A stretch of 64,000 bases of DNA from Lachnospiraceae bacterium (GCA_022845955.1 AP025576.1:2542001-2606000); one strand, 5' to 3'; numbered from the stretch's first letter, positions 1-9,416 are shown. Made by a program: numbers and translations. Notes: generated by a model not told the origin, from the sequence alone.

Positions 1-37
1 AAAGTGGGTAGGATGGCAGTAAATGACGGGATATAGC

Positions 38-61
38 AACGGGAGCCTGGAAGCTCCCGTT
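38..61 (+). terminator. Hairpin, probable terminator of an upstream gene
   Basis: A 9-bp perfect inverted repeat (AACGGGAGC and its complement) with a 6-nt loop is followed by only a modestly T-rich tail. It probably ends a transcript that begins left of the window. Confidence 0.5.
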
Positions 62-360
62 CTGTATCTGCAGGTGCCGGCTCTTCCTTTTTTGTTTTCG
101 GAATTCGGAAAGATACATGGGAAAAGTAATATGGAAGGGACATAGAAGGAAAACAGAAGGAACATAAAAAATCATAGAAGAAACATAGAAAACACACGAA
201 AGACATAGCACGAATGGCATAGAAGATTGAAACAAAGGCTTATACATGGTAGGATAGGAAAAGGCGGGAGCACATAAGAGGGCCAGGCACACCAGACGGA
301 GCCTTGTCTCATTAGAAACAGTGAAAATCCGCCGGCTGTTCATGAAGAGGAGAAAGAAGC
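62..360. other. Intergenic region, A-rich, with a possible promoter
   Basis: No gene is visible. The stretch 110-220 is purine- and A-rich with loose recurrences of CATAGAAG. A possible sigma-A promoter is TTGAAA at 227-232, a 17-bp gap, and TAGGAT at 250-255, which would serve the epimerase gene. Its -10 is poor, so this is a weak call. Confidence 0.35.
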
Positions 361-1260
361 ATGGATATTCTGGTATTGGGAGGAACCCGTTTTTTCGGCG
401 TTCATCTGGTTGAAAGACTTTTGCAGGCAGGACATCGGGTCACAATAGCAACCAGAGGGCGGACAGAGGATCCCTTTGGAGAGCGGGTAAAACGTCTGAA
501 AGTGGAGAGAACAGACGGGGAAGATATGAGAAAAGTATTCTGGGGCCGCTGCTATGACTTGGTTTATGATAACCTGGCATATTGCCCGATGGATATAAAA
601 ACAGCTCTGGATGCCATTTCCTGCGGACGTTATATTTTTACTTCTTCCGCATCGGTATATGAACTGCACAGGGACACCAGGGAATCGGATTTTTCCCCGG
701 AAGGAAAAGAACTTGTATGGTGCCGCCGCGAGGAAGTGGAATATGACGAAGGGAAAAAAGGGGCTGAAAGCGCTTTGGTACACGCATATCCCGGACAAAA
801 GGCGGCATTTGTCCGTTTTCCGTTTGTGATTGGAGAAGACGATTATACGGACAGGCTCTATTTTTATGTGAAGAATACGATACAGGGGATTCCTATGTAT
901 GTAGATAATCCGGACTGCCGGATGAGCTTTATCGGCTCCGCGGATGCGGGATCCTTTTTAGCGCAGCTCGCGGCAGCGAAGCTGGAGGGGCCTGTAAATG
1001 CCTGCTGTAAGGGAACCCTTTCCATCAGGGAAATACTGACATGGGTAACCGCAGAAACAGGAAAAATTCCTGTCCTGTGTGAGGAAGCTGCCCCGGCGCC
1101 CTATAATGGAGCAGAAGATTACAGTCTGAATACGGATAAGGCAGAACAGGCCGGTATCCGGTTCCGGGATCTTCACAGCTGGATTTTCGGGCTGCTTGCC
1201 CATTATGTGGAGCGAGCTGGAAAAGAAATAAGCCCTTCTTTTTTTAAGAAAGGAATATGA
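361..1260 (+). CDS. NAD-dependent epimerase/dehydratase family protein
   Basis: The 299-residue product is an extended short-chain dehydrogenase. Residues 5-13 hold the nucleotide-binding glycine motif (LGGTRFFG), followed by an arginine-containing stretch (ATRGR) that could select NADP over NAD. A Y-x3-K catalytic pair is present in the YDEGK segment near residue 130. The substrate cannot be read from sequence; relatives act on nucleotide sugars or are annotated as RNA-binding SDR paralogues. An AGGAG-like site precedes the ATG. The next gene, a methyltransferase 83 bp downstream, is co-directional and may share the transcript. Confidence 0.85.
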   Translation: MDILVLGGTRFFGVHLVERLLQAGHRVTIATRGRTEDPFGERVKRLKVERTDGEDMRKVFWGRCYDLVYDNLAYCPMDIKTALDAISCGRYIFTSSASVYELHRDTRESDFSPEGKELVWCRREEVEYDEGKKGAESALVHAYPGQKAAFVRFPFVIGEDDYTDRLYFYVKNTIQGIPMYVDNPDCRMSFIGSADAGSFLAQLAAAKLEGPVNACCKGTLSIREILTWVTAETGKIPVLCEEAAPAPYNGAEDYSLNTDKAEQAGIRFRDLHSWIFGLLAHYVERAGKEISPSFFKKGI

Positions 1261-1343
1261 GGTTCCGTTTCATTTGGAGTCCTGTTACAATAAGCGGGAA
1301 AGAAAAATAGCGGAGCGGCAGGATAGGAGGCGGGTGAAGCAGA

Positions 1344-2057
1344 ATGCAGAATAAGATGATTATAAGAGAAAATACAGAAGCTTATATGAAGGAACTCCGT
1401 AGGTGGACAGAGCAGGTACAAGACAGCAGACTGGAAGAAATGGCCTCTTTTTTCAGAGACAGACTGGGAGAGTATGAGGCGCATATGTCCGTTTGGCGTT
1501 CCGCCTATAAACACTTGGCAGCACTCATCCCTGAAAATACGGAAACCCTGCTGGATTTGGGATGCGGCACAGGTCTGGAGCTGGATGAAATACTGCCAGT
1601 CCGTCCTGCCCTTGAGGTGACGGGAATCGATTTATCACAGGATATGCTTGCGGTTTTATCGGCTAAACACCCGCAGGTTAAACTGATTCAGGCGGACTAT
1701 TTCCGTTATGATTTTGGAAAACAGGTTTATGATATGGCGGTTTCCTTTGAATCCCTGCACCACTTCAAGCCTGCGCTAAAGCAGAAGTTATACAGGCGGA
1801 TATGGGAAGCGTTGAAAGAAGGCGGAACTTTTATAGAAGCGGATTATATTGCCTGCTGCGAGGAAGAGGAAACATTATTAATGGGTCTTTACGATTCCAA
1901 GCGCGAAAAAGAAAAAGTCCCGGAGAATGTTTATGTCCATTTTGATACGCCGCTTACCTGGGAGCACGAGAGAGAAGCCCTTTCCGGGGCGGGCTTTACA
2001 GGCGTGGAACTTATCTGCAGTATCGAAGGGGCAACCTTCATAAGAGCGGAAAAGTAG
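1344..2057 (+). CDS. Class I SAM-dependent methyltransferase
   Basis: The 237-residue protein has the SAM-binding motif I (LLDLGCGTGLELDEI) at about residues 68-82, an acidic motif II end (VTGIDLS), and a post-motif FESLHHF segment of the UbiE/Methyltransf_25 type. The N-terminal 60 residues are charged and helical. The acceptor is unknown. An AGGAGG site lies 13 bp upstream of this ATG; an in-frame ATG at 1356 is a possible alternative. It is the last gene before the CRISPR leader. Confidence 0.85.
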   Translation: MQNKMIIRENTEAYMKELRRWTEQVQDSRLEEMASFFRDRLGEYEAHMSVWRSAYKHLAALIPENTETLLDLGCGTGLELDEILPVRPALEVTGIDLSQDMLAVLSAKHPQVKLIQADYFRYDFGKQVYDMAVSFESLHHFKPALKQKLYRRIWEALKEGGTFIEADYIACCEEEETLLMGLYDSKREKEKVPENVYVHFDTPLTWEHEREALSGAGFTGVELICSIEGATFIRAEK

Positions 2058-2261
2058 AAGAATAAAAAGAAAAACATGCTGATGATAGTAAGGTGCGAAC
2101 CCCAAGTGCACATGAATTTACCGGGGGATTCGCACCTTGTTTTGTGTGGAAAACGAGGTTTTTTTGACGGTTTTAGAGAGAAAAAGTACGAATAGGATAG
2201 ATTTTCGGTAGTTTGAACAAGGAAAATGTGTTAGAATGAGATGAAAACGTTGAGTTTTGCA
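2058..2261 (+). promoter_or_regulatory. CRISPR leader 1
   Basis: This AT-rich stretch directly precedes the first repeat of array 1. At 2092-2136 it carries an imperfect palindrome that opens GGTGCGAA and closes with its complement TTCGCACC, with GTGCACAT and a GGGGG tract inside. The same arrangement occurs in leader 2. The 3' end of the palindrome is 125 bp from the first repeat. The degenerate repeats at the other end of the array support this as the leader side. Confidence 0.8.
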
Positions 2262-3436
2262 GTCACAACCCTTTGCGGGTTGTGTGGATTGAAATCCGCG
2301 TATGAAGGCACTGAAATAAATGCACGGAGGTCACAACCCTTTGCGGGTTGTGTGGATTGAAATTTCCAATCGGTCATACGCCAGTCCTATATACCAGTCA
2401 CAACCCTTTGCGGGTTGTGTGGATTGAAATCCATAAATCCCTCAAGTGTTTTCAGGCTTGTCAGTCACAACCCTTTGCGGGTTGTGTGGATTGAAATGCA
2501 CCAATTCCTACATTATGCGCGCCGGTTGTGTGTCACAACCCTTTGCGGGTTGTGTGGATTGAAATTTCCTGGTTGGGATGCTTGCGGACGGCCTGGGAGT
2601 CACAACCCTTTGCGGGTTGTGTGGATTGAAATAGGGAAGTTTGGGAGAAACACCATACCCGGACACGTCACAACCCTTTGCGGGTTGTGTGGATTGAAAT
2701 ACTTTTCAGTCAACTATTTCTATACCTTTACAAAAGTCACAACCCTTTGCGGGTTGTGTGGATTGAAATTCCTTTTCGGCTGCAGCCGACAAATTATCAC
2801 TTGTCACAACCCTTTGCGGGTTGTGTGGATTGAAATCATCTGTATTATTTATCATCCTATACCGTCGTTTTGTCACAACCCTTTGCGGGTTGTGTGGATT
2901 GAAATTTGCGATACAGGGCACAGCCTACGAACAACAACAGGTCACAACCCTTTGCGGGTTGTGTGGATTGAAATTAGTAAATCCCCCGGCTGACATTGTA
3001 ATACATTGTCACAACCCTTTGCGGGTTGTGTGGATTGAAATTGCATTACAACAGAGCGAAGGTATACGGGGAAAGTCACAACCCTTTGCGGGTTGTGTGG
3101 ATTGAAATACGCGTCATTCCGCGCCTGTTTAGCATGTCCAATGTCACAACCCTTTGCGGGTTGTGTGGATTGAAATGTGAGAAAGAGACGGCTGTTGTAT
3201 ACGGGCCTGGTCACAACCCTTTGCGGGTTGTGTGGATTGAAATATTTTTATTGGATAATGTTTTCGCCGAACTTTTGTCACAACCCTTTGCGGGTTGTGT
3301 GGATTGAAATGCATCAAAATATGGTTATTAGCCCTAAAAATAAGGTCACAACCCTTTGCGGGTTTAAATCCGATTATGGTATCGGTGTTGTCTTTACAAA
3401 TCGTCACAATCCTTTGTGGGCCTTGTGGACATTTAT
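2262..3436 (+). CRISPR. CRISPR array 1, 34-nt repeat, type I-C-like
   Basis: Sixteen identical 34-nt repeats start at 2262, 2330, 2397, 2464, 2532, 2599, 2667, 2736, 2803, 2872, 2941, 3008, 3075, 3143, 3210 and 3277. Spacers are 33-35 nt and all differ. The repeat starts GTCACAACCC and ends GGATTGAAAT; CACAACCC pairs with GGGTTGTG as an 8-bp stem. The ATTGAAAT 3' end is typical of type I-C (and some I-B) repeats. Two decayed repeats close the array: one truncated at 3345-3365 and one with several substitutions at 3403-3436. No cas genes lie in the window. Confidence 0.97.
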
Positions 3437-3710
3437 TATTGTGGTATACTAATAAAAGTGAATTAGTTTATGAGAAGAAAAATTGTGCTGTAATAGTTAA
3501 GTATGGTAACTTTTAATAACGAGTGGGTAGAAAATTTTATGGTGCGAATGTGAAGTGTACATAAAAACATGGGGGGATTCGCACTGTAAAAAAACTGAAT
3601 AATGCATGGATATAATTGTTTTATAAATACATAACAAACAATGGTTAATGATTTTATGAAAAGAGTATAGTTTTTGCCTTTATGAAGCATGATTTTTGAT
3701 ATTTTTTGCT
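3437..3710 (+). promoter_or_regulatory. CRISPR leader 2
   Basis: This AT-rich, non-coding stretch lies between the arrays. At 3541-3584 it carries the same palindromic motif as leader 1: GGTGCGAA at the left, GTGTACAT in the middle, a G6 tract, then ATTCGCAC. The motif ends 126 bp before the first repeat of array 2, against 125 bp in leader 1. The rest of the leader is poorly conserved, so the motif is likely functional, for example in spacer acquisition. Confidence 0.8.
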
Positions 3711-4397
3711 GTCGAGGCTTTCACAGCCTCGTGGATTGAAATTGGTGGAGAAAAACAAAGGCTGGCATTGGCTAGGTCGAGGCTTTCACAGCCTCGTGGA
3801 TTGAAATCTGGAGACGGAGTTGAAAAAAGCCGAAAAAGCTGTCGAGGCTTTCACAGCCTCGTGGATTGAAATCATCTTCCCACATCCCTTCTTCATTCAG
3901 CCGGTACGTCGAGGCTTTCACAGCCTCGTGGATTGAAATGCCCTCAGTATGAGGTAGGAGATTGCGGTCTGAGTCGAGGCTTTCACAGCCTCGTGGATTG
4001 AAATATAAAATGCCCATATCCTCCCCTGTATAAAGTTGTCGAGGCTTTCACAGCCTCGTGGATTGAAATAACCGTCTTTTCCCACAATGACATATTATCC
4101 CATGTCGAGGCTTTCACAGCCTCGTGGATTGAAATAAAATCTCCTTTAGTGTAAAAACTGTCAATATTATGTCGAGGCTTTCACAGCCTCGTGGATTGAA
4201 ATATCTTTTGTAATGAGGCAAGTTTCAGATGCCCTGAGTCGAGGCTTTCACAGCCTCGTGGATTGAAATCAGGAAATGGAAAGAGAATTGAACATGAAAA
4301 TAGCGTCGAGGCTTTCACAGCCTCGTGGATTGAAATTCGATTTTATCTATGTCAATCCTCATAGTCTCTCGTCGAGGATTTCACAGCCACGCCGTAC
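3711..4397 (+). CRISPR. CRISPR array 2, 32-nt repeat, type I-C-like
   Basis: Ten identical 32-nt repeats start at 3711, 3776, 3841, 3908, 3973, 4038, 4104, 4171, 4238 and 4305, with unique 33-35-nt spacers. The repeat starts GTCGAGGCTT and ends GGATTGAAAT; CGAGGCT and AGCCTCG form a 7-bp stem. A decayed eleventh repeat begins at 4371 and loses similarity after about 20 nt. The orientation matches array 1. The stem sequence differs completely from array 1 while the 3' handle is the same, so both arrays could feed one type I-C Cas complex. Confidence 0.97.
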
Positions 4398-4856
4398 GTC
4401 TGTTTTACCGGTGATTTCCTAATTGAAAATCAGATGAATGGAGGATGGAAAGAGGGTTTGTGATGAAGGCTCGTTCCGAACGTCACTTTCTGTTTCTGAC
4501 AAAAAATAACGTATTATGGACTGTATCCCTGCTGATTGAGGCAGGTGGTTCCAAACTTTTTTATCCACACCCTGGAATTCAGAATAAGGCAGATTTCAGA
4601 CTGCCTTATCTTCCGGGGGAAACCTCTGTAATTAGCCTGTTCCCGTCCTGATTCTGTTATCTCTCAACCTGCGGATAAGGGTTGACATTGTCCCGCGTCT
4701 CTGCCGTTTCCGGCCTCATAAAATCCGGTCAAAAATAAAAAAATTTGAAAGGGATAGATTTTCCCTTCCTTTTACGAATCAGATAGTGAAAGGAGTAAAC
4801 CAAAGGATAGAAAAAAGAGGCTGCAGACTCGGCTTTGGTTTGAGATGGAGTGGTGT
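4398..4856. other. Intergenic region between array 2 and the sigma-factor gene
   Basis: I see no convincing gene. A 68-codon frame at 4445-4651 has no recognisable features. A hairpin with a 9-bp arm (ATAAGGCAG) spans 4584-4609 without a T tract. The A/T-rich tract just before 4800 probably contains the promoter of the ECF sigma gene, but no clear -35/-10 pair is visible. Confidence 0.5.
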
Positions 4857-5405
4857 ATGAAAGCAAATGAAGATAATTTTATCTCCCTGATAAAGAAACG
4901 CCGGGAAGAGGGAATCCGGTATGTAATGGAAGAATATGGAGGATTGCTTCAATCCATAGTGAAAAAAAGGCTCTTCGGTATGCCGGACAGGATTGAAGAA
5001 TGTATGAATGACATTTTCTTCGGTATTTGGAATAATATCAGTTCCTTCGACCCCGGCAGAAGCAGCTTTAAGAATTGGGCGGCAGGAGTTGCCCGGTTTC
5101 AGGCTATTGATTATCTGCGCAGATACGGAAGGCAGCTTCAGCAGGAAGCATGGGAAGATGTGGAATTTCCCGTGGAGGATGATAACCTGCTGCGTCTTGT
5201 TGAAAGAGAGCTTTCCCGGGAGACGGAGGAGCTGCTGAACTGCCTGAAACCAGAGGACAGGGAAATCTTTGCAAGGATTTTCATACAGGATCAGGATGTG
5301 GAAACGGTAAGTGTGGAAATGGGGATTCCCAGGGCCGCCGTTTATAACAAAATCTCCCGCGGCAAGAAAAAAATGAGGCGCGCTGCGGGTGAAAACCGGA
5401 AATAA
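4857..5405 (+). CDS. ECF-type RNA polymerase sigma factor
   Basis: The product (182 residues from this start) has a sigma-70 region 2 at about residues 25-90, including a ..FDPGRSSFKNWAAGVARFQAIDYLRR.. core split over 5050-5130. Region 4 at about 125-175 shows the VETVSVEMGIPRAAVYNKISRG helix-turn-helix. An in-frame ATG at 4845 exists, but a GGAG site is placed correctly only for 4857. The next gene starts 10 bp downstream and encodes a single-span membrane protein of the DUF4179 family, which in Firmicutes commonly pairs with ECF factors as the putative anti-sigma factor. The stimulus is unknown. Confidence 0.85.
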   Translation: MKANEDNFISLIKKRREEGIRYVMEEYGGLLQSIVKKRLFGMPDRIEECMNDIFFGIWNNISSFDPGRSSFKNWAAGVARFQAIDYLRRYGRQLQQEAWEDVEFPVEDDNLLRLVERELSRETEELLNCLKPEDREIFARIFIQDQDVETVSVEMGIPRAAVYNKISRGKKKMRRAAGENRK

Positions 5406-5415
5406 GGAGTAAGCT

Positions 5416-6480
5416 ATGGATAAAAAAATATATGATATGGCTAACAATATTGTCACGGGCTTTTCCGAAGAGGAAAATGCGGAACAGGATATAAGGAAGC
5501 TGACAGAAGCAGAAACAGGAAAATATATGCACAATTTCAGAAAAAGAAAGAAAGGCGGAAAGAAAAGTATACCGGGGCCTGGAAAAATGGCGGTTTGTGC
5601 TGCGGCACTGCTTCTTATCGTGGGAACAGCCGCAGCAAGCAGTGAGGTACATGCCGCTATAGAACGGCTGCAGTGGACAATCGGAAGTGCACTGGGCCTG
5701 CAGAAGGATTTGGAGGATTACAAGGAGGTTGTGGATACTACGGTGATGGACAGCGGTTATGCGCTGACTTTGCATGAGGTAGTGGCATCCGAGGAAGAGC
5801 TGTGGATCAATTTGTCCGTACAGAAAGAAGACGGTACCCCTCTATCCCTGGATGAAATTTCCCCCGACGGTATTATTGCAATCAATGGAAAACGGATATA
5901 TGCAGGAAGCGGCGGCGGAATCCATTATCTGAATGAGGAAAAGACGGCTGTCGGAATGGAAATGCATTACAGCAGCGACGGCGTGGATCTGACAGGAGAG
6001 AAAGATTACCAGATCATTTTCCGCCATTTGGATAGGGAAGGGAAAATCAAAGGAAACTGGACCTTTTCCTTTACGGCCGATGCCTCCACTTTAATGGCGG
6101 ATACGCTGCGCATCCCTCTGGAGAAAACCTTTACGCTCCCCAACGGAATTGCTGTTACGCTGACTGAATTTACCAGCAACGATCTGGAACAGCGGATTTT
6201 TTATACCGCGGAGGCAAAAGAAGCGATAGATTACGATTTACTTGTCAAAGCTATAGATGAGGAGGGGCAGGAATACACCTTTTATTTAAGCCAGTTTAAC
6301 GGCAAAGAGAAAAAAGGGTACCTGCGTGCCCAGGATACACGGATTCCGGATGGGATCGCTCATGTGGAAATGACTCTTTATACGGTAGCCATGCCGAAGG
6401 AAAACGGCAAAATGAGTAACGATTTCCAGCCGCTGGGAGACAGCTTTATGGTGGAAGTCAAAAAACCTGCGGGAATATAA
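5416..6480 (+). CDS. DUF4179-family membrane protein, probable anti-sigma factor
   Basis: The 354-residue protein has a charged cytoplasmic N-terminus (about 1-56), ending in a lysine-rich stop-transfer segment, and one transmembrane helix at about 57-78 (MAVCAAALLLIVGTAAASS). A large extracytoplasmic DUF4179-type beta domain follows. Its position directly after an ECF sigma gene suggests that the N-terminal part binds the sigma factor and the outer domain senses a signal. No zinc-binding HxxxCxxC anti-sigma motif is visible, so the inhibitory role is inferred from context. Confidence 0.75.
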   Translation: MDKKIYDMANNIVTGFSEEENAEQDIRKLTEAETGKYMHNFRKRKKGGKKSIPGPGKMAVCAAALLLIVGTAAASSEVHAAIERLQWTIGSALGLQKDLEDYKEVVDTTVMDSGYALTLHEVVASEEELWINLSVQKEDGTPLSLDEISPDGIIAINGKRIYAGSGGGIHYLNEEKTAVGMEMHYSSDGVDLTGEKDYQIIFRHLDREGKIKGNWTFSFTADASTLMADTLRIPLEKTFTLPNGIAVTLTEFTSNDLEQRIFYTAEAKEAIDYDLLVKAIDEEGQEYTFYLSQFNGKEKKGYLRAQDTRIPDGIAHVEMTLYTVAMPKENGKMSNDFQPLGDSFMVEVKKPAGI

Positions 6481-6706
6481 GAAACGTACCGTAATCCGGG
6501 TGGCACAACAGAAGAGAACGTAGTACAATAAGGACAGATTTTATGAAAGAAAGGCAACTGTTCAGCAGGTCTGCGCATGTATTGTGCAGACCATAAAAAA
6601 AGATACCGCAGAAAAGCATAAATCCACCGCCTAAGGTGATTTGGCATGGATTTATGTCCTTAGCGGTATGAGTACGGAACCGTTACGAAGAAAGGAAAAC
6701 AGAACC
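6481..6706. other. Intergenic region with two hairpins
   Basis: A GGTCTGC/GCAGACC hairpin lies at 6570-6594. A longer interrupted one has arms 6603-6609 with 6663-6669 (ATACCGC) and 6617-6626 with 6647-6656 (CATAAATCCA). The second may act in the 5' leader of the NUDIX gene or end the preceding transcript; no T tract follows it. Confidence 0.45.
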
Positions 6707-7231
6707 ATGAAATTTACCTACTGCCCGGACTGCGGCACGAAACTGATACAAAAGGAGATCGGGGATGAAGGGCTGGTGCCCTGGTGTGAATGCTGCAATA
6801 AGCCCTTTTTTGATATGTTCTCCACCTGCATTATCGCCCTGGTGGCTGATGAATACGGGGAGGTAGCCCTTCTCCGGCAGGGCTACATTTCCCATAAATA
6901 CTATAATCTGGTTTCCGGCTATATGAAGCCGGGGGAAACAGCCGAATATACGGCGGTCAGGGAAGTGGAGGAAGAAATCGGTGTACGGGTGGAAAACCTC
7001 CGTCCGGCAGGCACCTTTTGGTTTGGCAGGAAGGATATGCTGATGATTGGCTTTCTTGCGGAGGCGAAAAAGAAGAAACTGGAACTTTCGGGGGAAGTGG
7101 ATGATGCGGTGTGGGTGGATGCTTCCCGGGCGCTGGAGATGGTGCATCCGGAGGGAAGCGTTTCTTATACATTGGTGGAATCCTATTTGAAGGAACAGGG
7201 ACACAAACGGCAGAAGGGAAGCTCTTTATGA
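6707..7231 (+). CDS. NUDIX hydrolase with N-terminal zinc ribbon
   Basis: The 174-residue protein starts with a CPDCG..CECC zinc-ribbon-like pair and carries a complete NUDIX box: G-x5-E-x7-REVEEEIG, beginning at GYMKPGE. This architecture is like NudC/YjaD-type NAD(+) or mRNA-cap pyrophosphatases, but the protein is shorter than NudC. It probably hydrolyses a nucleoside diphosphate linked to another moiety. An AAAGGA site precedes 6707; upstream in-frame starts lie inside the hairpin region. Its stop overlaps the next start by 4 bp (ATGA), so the two are translationally coupled. Confidence 0.85.
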   Translation: MKFTYCPDCGTKLIQKEIGDEGLVPWCECCNKPFFDMFSTCIIALVADEYGEVALLRQGYISHKYYNLVSGYMKPGETAEYTAVREVEEEIGVRVENLRPAGTFWFGRKDMLMIGFLAEAKKKKLELSGEVDDAVWVDASRALEMVHPEGSVSYTLVESYLKEQGHKRQKGSSL

Positions 7232-8154
7232 AAATAGACCGTCTTATGGCAATCCTGACCATCCTCCTGCGGCAGGAAAAAATAACGGCGCCTGAACTGG
7301 CGGACAGGCTGGAGGTGTCCCGCCGGACCATCAGCCGGGATCTGGATGCGTTATGCCGTGCCGGGATACCGATAGTGACGGAGCAGGGATACGGCGGCGG
7401 AATCTCCCTCGCGTCAGGTTTTAAAATCGATAATTCCCTGCTTACGGATAAGGAAAGGGAGGCACTGCTCACAGGCATCCGGGGGCTTGACAGCGTGGCG
7501 GCATCGTCTCTGGAGGACAGTCTGCGAGAGAAACTGCGGATGATTCCGGATAAAGATATGGCCCCGCAGGAAACGGTGAATATTGATCTGGCCTCCTTTT
7601 ATAAGGACAGTCTTACCGGGAAGCTGGATTTACTGAAGGAGGCTATCCGGGAACACCGGCTGGTTTCCTTTCTGTATTATTCCCGTACAGGAGAGGGGAG
7701 AAGGCTGGTGGAACCGTACCGGATTGTTTTCCGCTGGTCCTCCTGGTATCTGTTCGCCTATTGCAGGGAACGGCAGGATTTCCGCATGTTTAAGCTGAAC
7801 CGGCTGTGGAAAACGGAAACCGAAAAGGAATCTTTTTCTCCCCGGCCCGTGCCAAAGGAAAAACTGGACTTTTCCTCCGGCTTTACGGATGAGATAAGGC
7901 TGCGTGCCAGGTTTTCGGAACGTGTCAAATACAGGCTGATAGAAGAGTATGGCCCCTCCTCCTTCACGTATATGGAGGATGGGTCACTTTTGGTAGAGGA
8001 TCTGGGTTTTACCAATTATCAGGTGCTCCTGGAATGGGCGTTGGGGTTTGGGAGCAGCATGGAAGTGCTGGAACCGGAACGGCTCAGACAGGATATCCGT
8101 AAGGAAGCGTCCCGGATACTTGGGATGTATGACAGGAAAGATTCGGAGTACTAA
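7228..8154 (+). CDS. HTH/WYL-domain transcriptional regulator
   Basis: The 308-residue protein has a DeoR-like winged helix at residues 1-60 (recognition helix LEVSRRTISRDLDAL). A WYL domain follows at about 140-220 (FLYYSRTGEGRRLVEPYRI), then a WCX C-terminal part. WYL domains bind nucleic acid or nucleotide-like ligands. The ATG overlaps the stop of the NUDIX gene, so the regulator may respond to the metabolite handled by that enzyme; this is inference. It most resembles the YafY/YobV group. Confidence 0.88.
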   Translation: MKIDRLMAILTILLRQEKITAPELADRLEVSRRTISRDLDALCRAGIPIVTEQGYGGGISLASGFKIDNSLLTDKEREALLTGIRGLDSVAASSLEDSLREKLRMIPDKDMAPQETVNIDLASFYKDSLTGKLDLLKEAIREHRLVSFLYYSRTGEGRRLVEPYRIVFRWSSWYLFAYCRERQDFRMFKLNRLWKTETEKESFSPRPVPKEKLDFSSGFTDEIRLRARFSERVKYRLIEEYGPSSFTYMEDGSLLVEDLGFTNYQVLLEWALGFGSSMEVLEPERLRQDIRKEASRILGMYDRKDSEY

Positions 8155-8309
8155 GGAACGGCCATGAAATATCTCCGTTTTATGCCGGACGCTCCCGACG
8201 CATCCTGTACTGTAAAGCGCATCCGTTCAAACCAAACAGATTCTAACAGGACAGACTGTTGTCCGGTTACTCATGTTATTATGTTAGGCAAAAAACAGGA
8301 GATACAGAC

Positions 8310-9374
8310 ATGACAACTGCAGAAAAAACAGGGGATAATTGGGAAAAACAGGTAATTGCCCTCCGGATGGATCGACAGCATTTGACTAAGCCGGCGGATT
8401 GGGAAGCATATGACAGCCTTTACCGGGATTTGTCACCGGGGCTGAATGTATATTGGCATGGTTTTGGGGAGCCGCCCTGCCTTGTTTTCCGGGCCGCCTT
8501 TGATGACTTGGAATATAACCGGGAAAGGCAGCAGAACAGGGAACTGGTAAAAGGAAGATTCCAGAAAGGAAATATCGGGTTTATCCGGGAAGCGGATATG
8601 GAGCTTTTTGCCGGACTTTACCGCAAACCCGCAAAGCCGGATGATATCCAGGAAACCATCCTTGCGCTGATAGACAGGGAAGGACCCCTGAATATCGGGC
8701 TGATCAAAGAAATGACAGGGCTTTTGGTGAAACAAATCACACCTGCCCTGCACAAACTACAGGAAGCATTCCTTTTATTTGAGGACCAATTCGACGGGGA
8801 ATGGGACCGGGAATGGTACCGCTTGGAAGAAATGTTTCCGGATGTGGATGTACATCGCTATACCAGGGAGGAGGCACTTAAAATCCTGCTTCCGCGGTTC
8901 CTTTTCCGCTATGTGGCAGCCTCCGTTAAAAATATGAAGGACTTTTACGGAATACCGGAGCGTGAACTGAAAGCAGCAGCGGATGGTTTGGCGGCCCGGG
9001 GAGACTTTGTTCAGCAGGACGGGAAATACTATCTTGCCGCAGACTTTGCGCTCCTGCAGAAACAGGCCCGGGAACCTTTCCGCAAAGTTCTGCTTCTGCA
9101 CCGGAATGATTGCCTGGTGCGCTGTGAGGAACATCATCTGAAGCAGGAGTACAAGAGGGATGGGATGGATATTCTCCAGTACCTGCTCATTGACGGCACT
9201 GTCAGAGGCGCTGTGCTGGGGCATTTCAAATACGGCCCTTATCTTATGGAGGATGTGTGCGTCAGACTTCCGGAGGAGGAGGCGATGGCAAGGAAACAGG
9301 AGATCTTGGATGCGATTTATGAGGTAAATGGGAGAGAAGAACCTGTGAAGCATTATATGGGTGTCCCAATATAA
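8310..9374 (+). CDS. AlkZ/YcaQ-like winged-helix protein, possible DNA glycosylase
   Basis: The 354-residue protein resembles the HTH_42 (AlkZ/YcaQ) superfamily, whose studied members unhook interstrand crosslinks and excise bulky alkyl lesions. It shows several tandem helix-turn-helix-like stretches at about 110-150 and 190-240. I do not see the QxQ catalytic motif of canonical AlkZ, so it may be a divergent or non-catalytic member. An AGGAG site 8 bp upstream supports 8310 rather than the in-frame 8259 start. The 155-bp gap before it contains only weak hairpins. Confidence 0.6.
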   Translation: MTTAEKTGDNWEKQVIALRMDRQHLTKPADWEAYDSLYRDLSPGLNVYWHGFGEPPCLVFRAAFDDLEYNRERQQNRELVKGRFQKGNIGFIREADMELFAGLYRKPAKPDDIQETILALIDREGPLNIGLIKEMTGLLVKQITPALHKLQEAFLLFEDQFDGEWDREWYRLEEMFPDVDVHRYTREEALKILLPRFLFRYVAASVKNMKDFYGIPERELKAAADGLAARGDFVQQDGKYYLAADFALLQKQAREPFRKVLLLHRNDCLVRCEEHHLKQEYKRDGMDILQYLLIDGTVRGAVLGHFKYGPYLMEDVCVRLPEEEAMARKQEILDAIYEVNGREEPVKHYMGVPI

Positions 9375-9416
9375 GGAACTGTCCGGAAATAACCTGTACG
9401 GTTCCCGGGAAAGACA

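Noticed and set aside
2415-3452. Several overlapping frames across array 1 with repeated NPLRVVWIE- or TTLCGLCGLK-like peptides
   Set aside because: They are translations of the CRISPR repeats in different frames, not genes.
3772-4017. Minus-strand frame across array 2 with repeated NPRGCESLDS peptide
   Set aside because: Translation of the repeat unit; the spacing matches repeats and spacers.
4445-4651. 68-codon plus-strand frame after array 2
   Set aside because: No recognisable domain and a weak start; a hairpin lies inside it. Left as intergenic.
4682-4687. TTGACA before the ECF sigma gene
   Set aside because: No -10-like hexamer at 16-18 bp.
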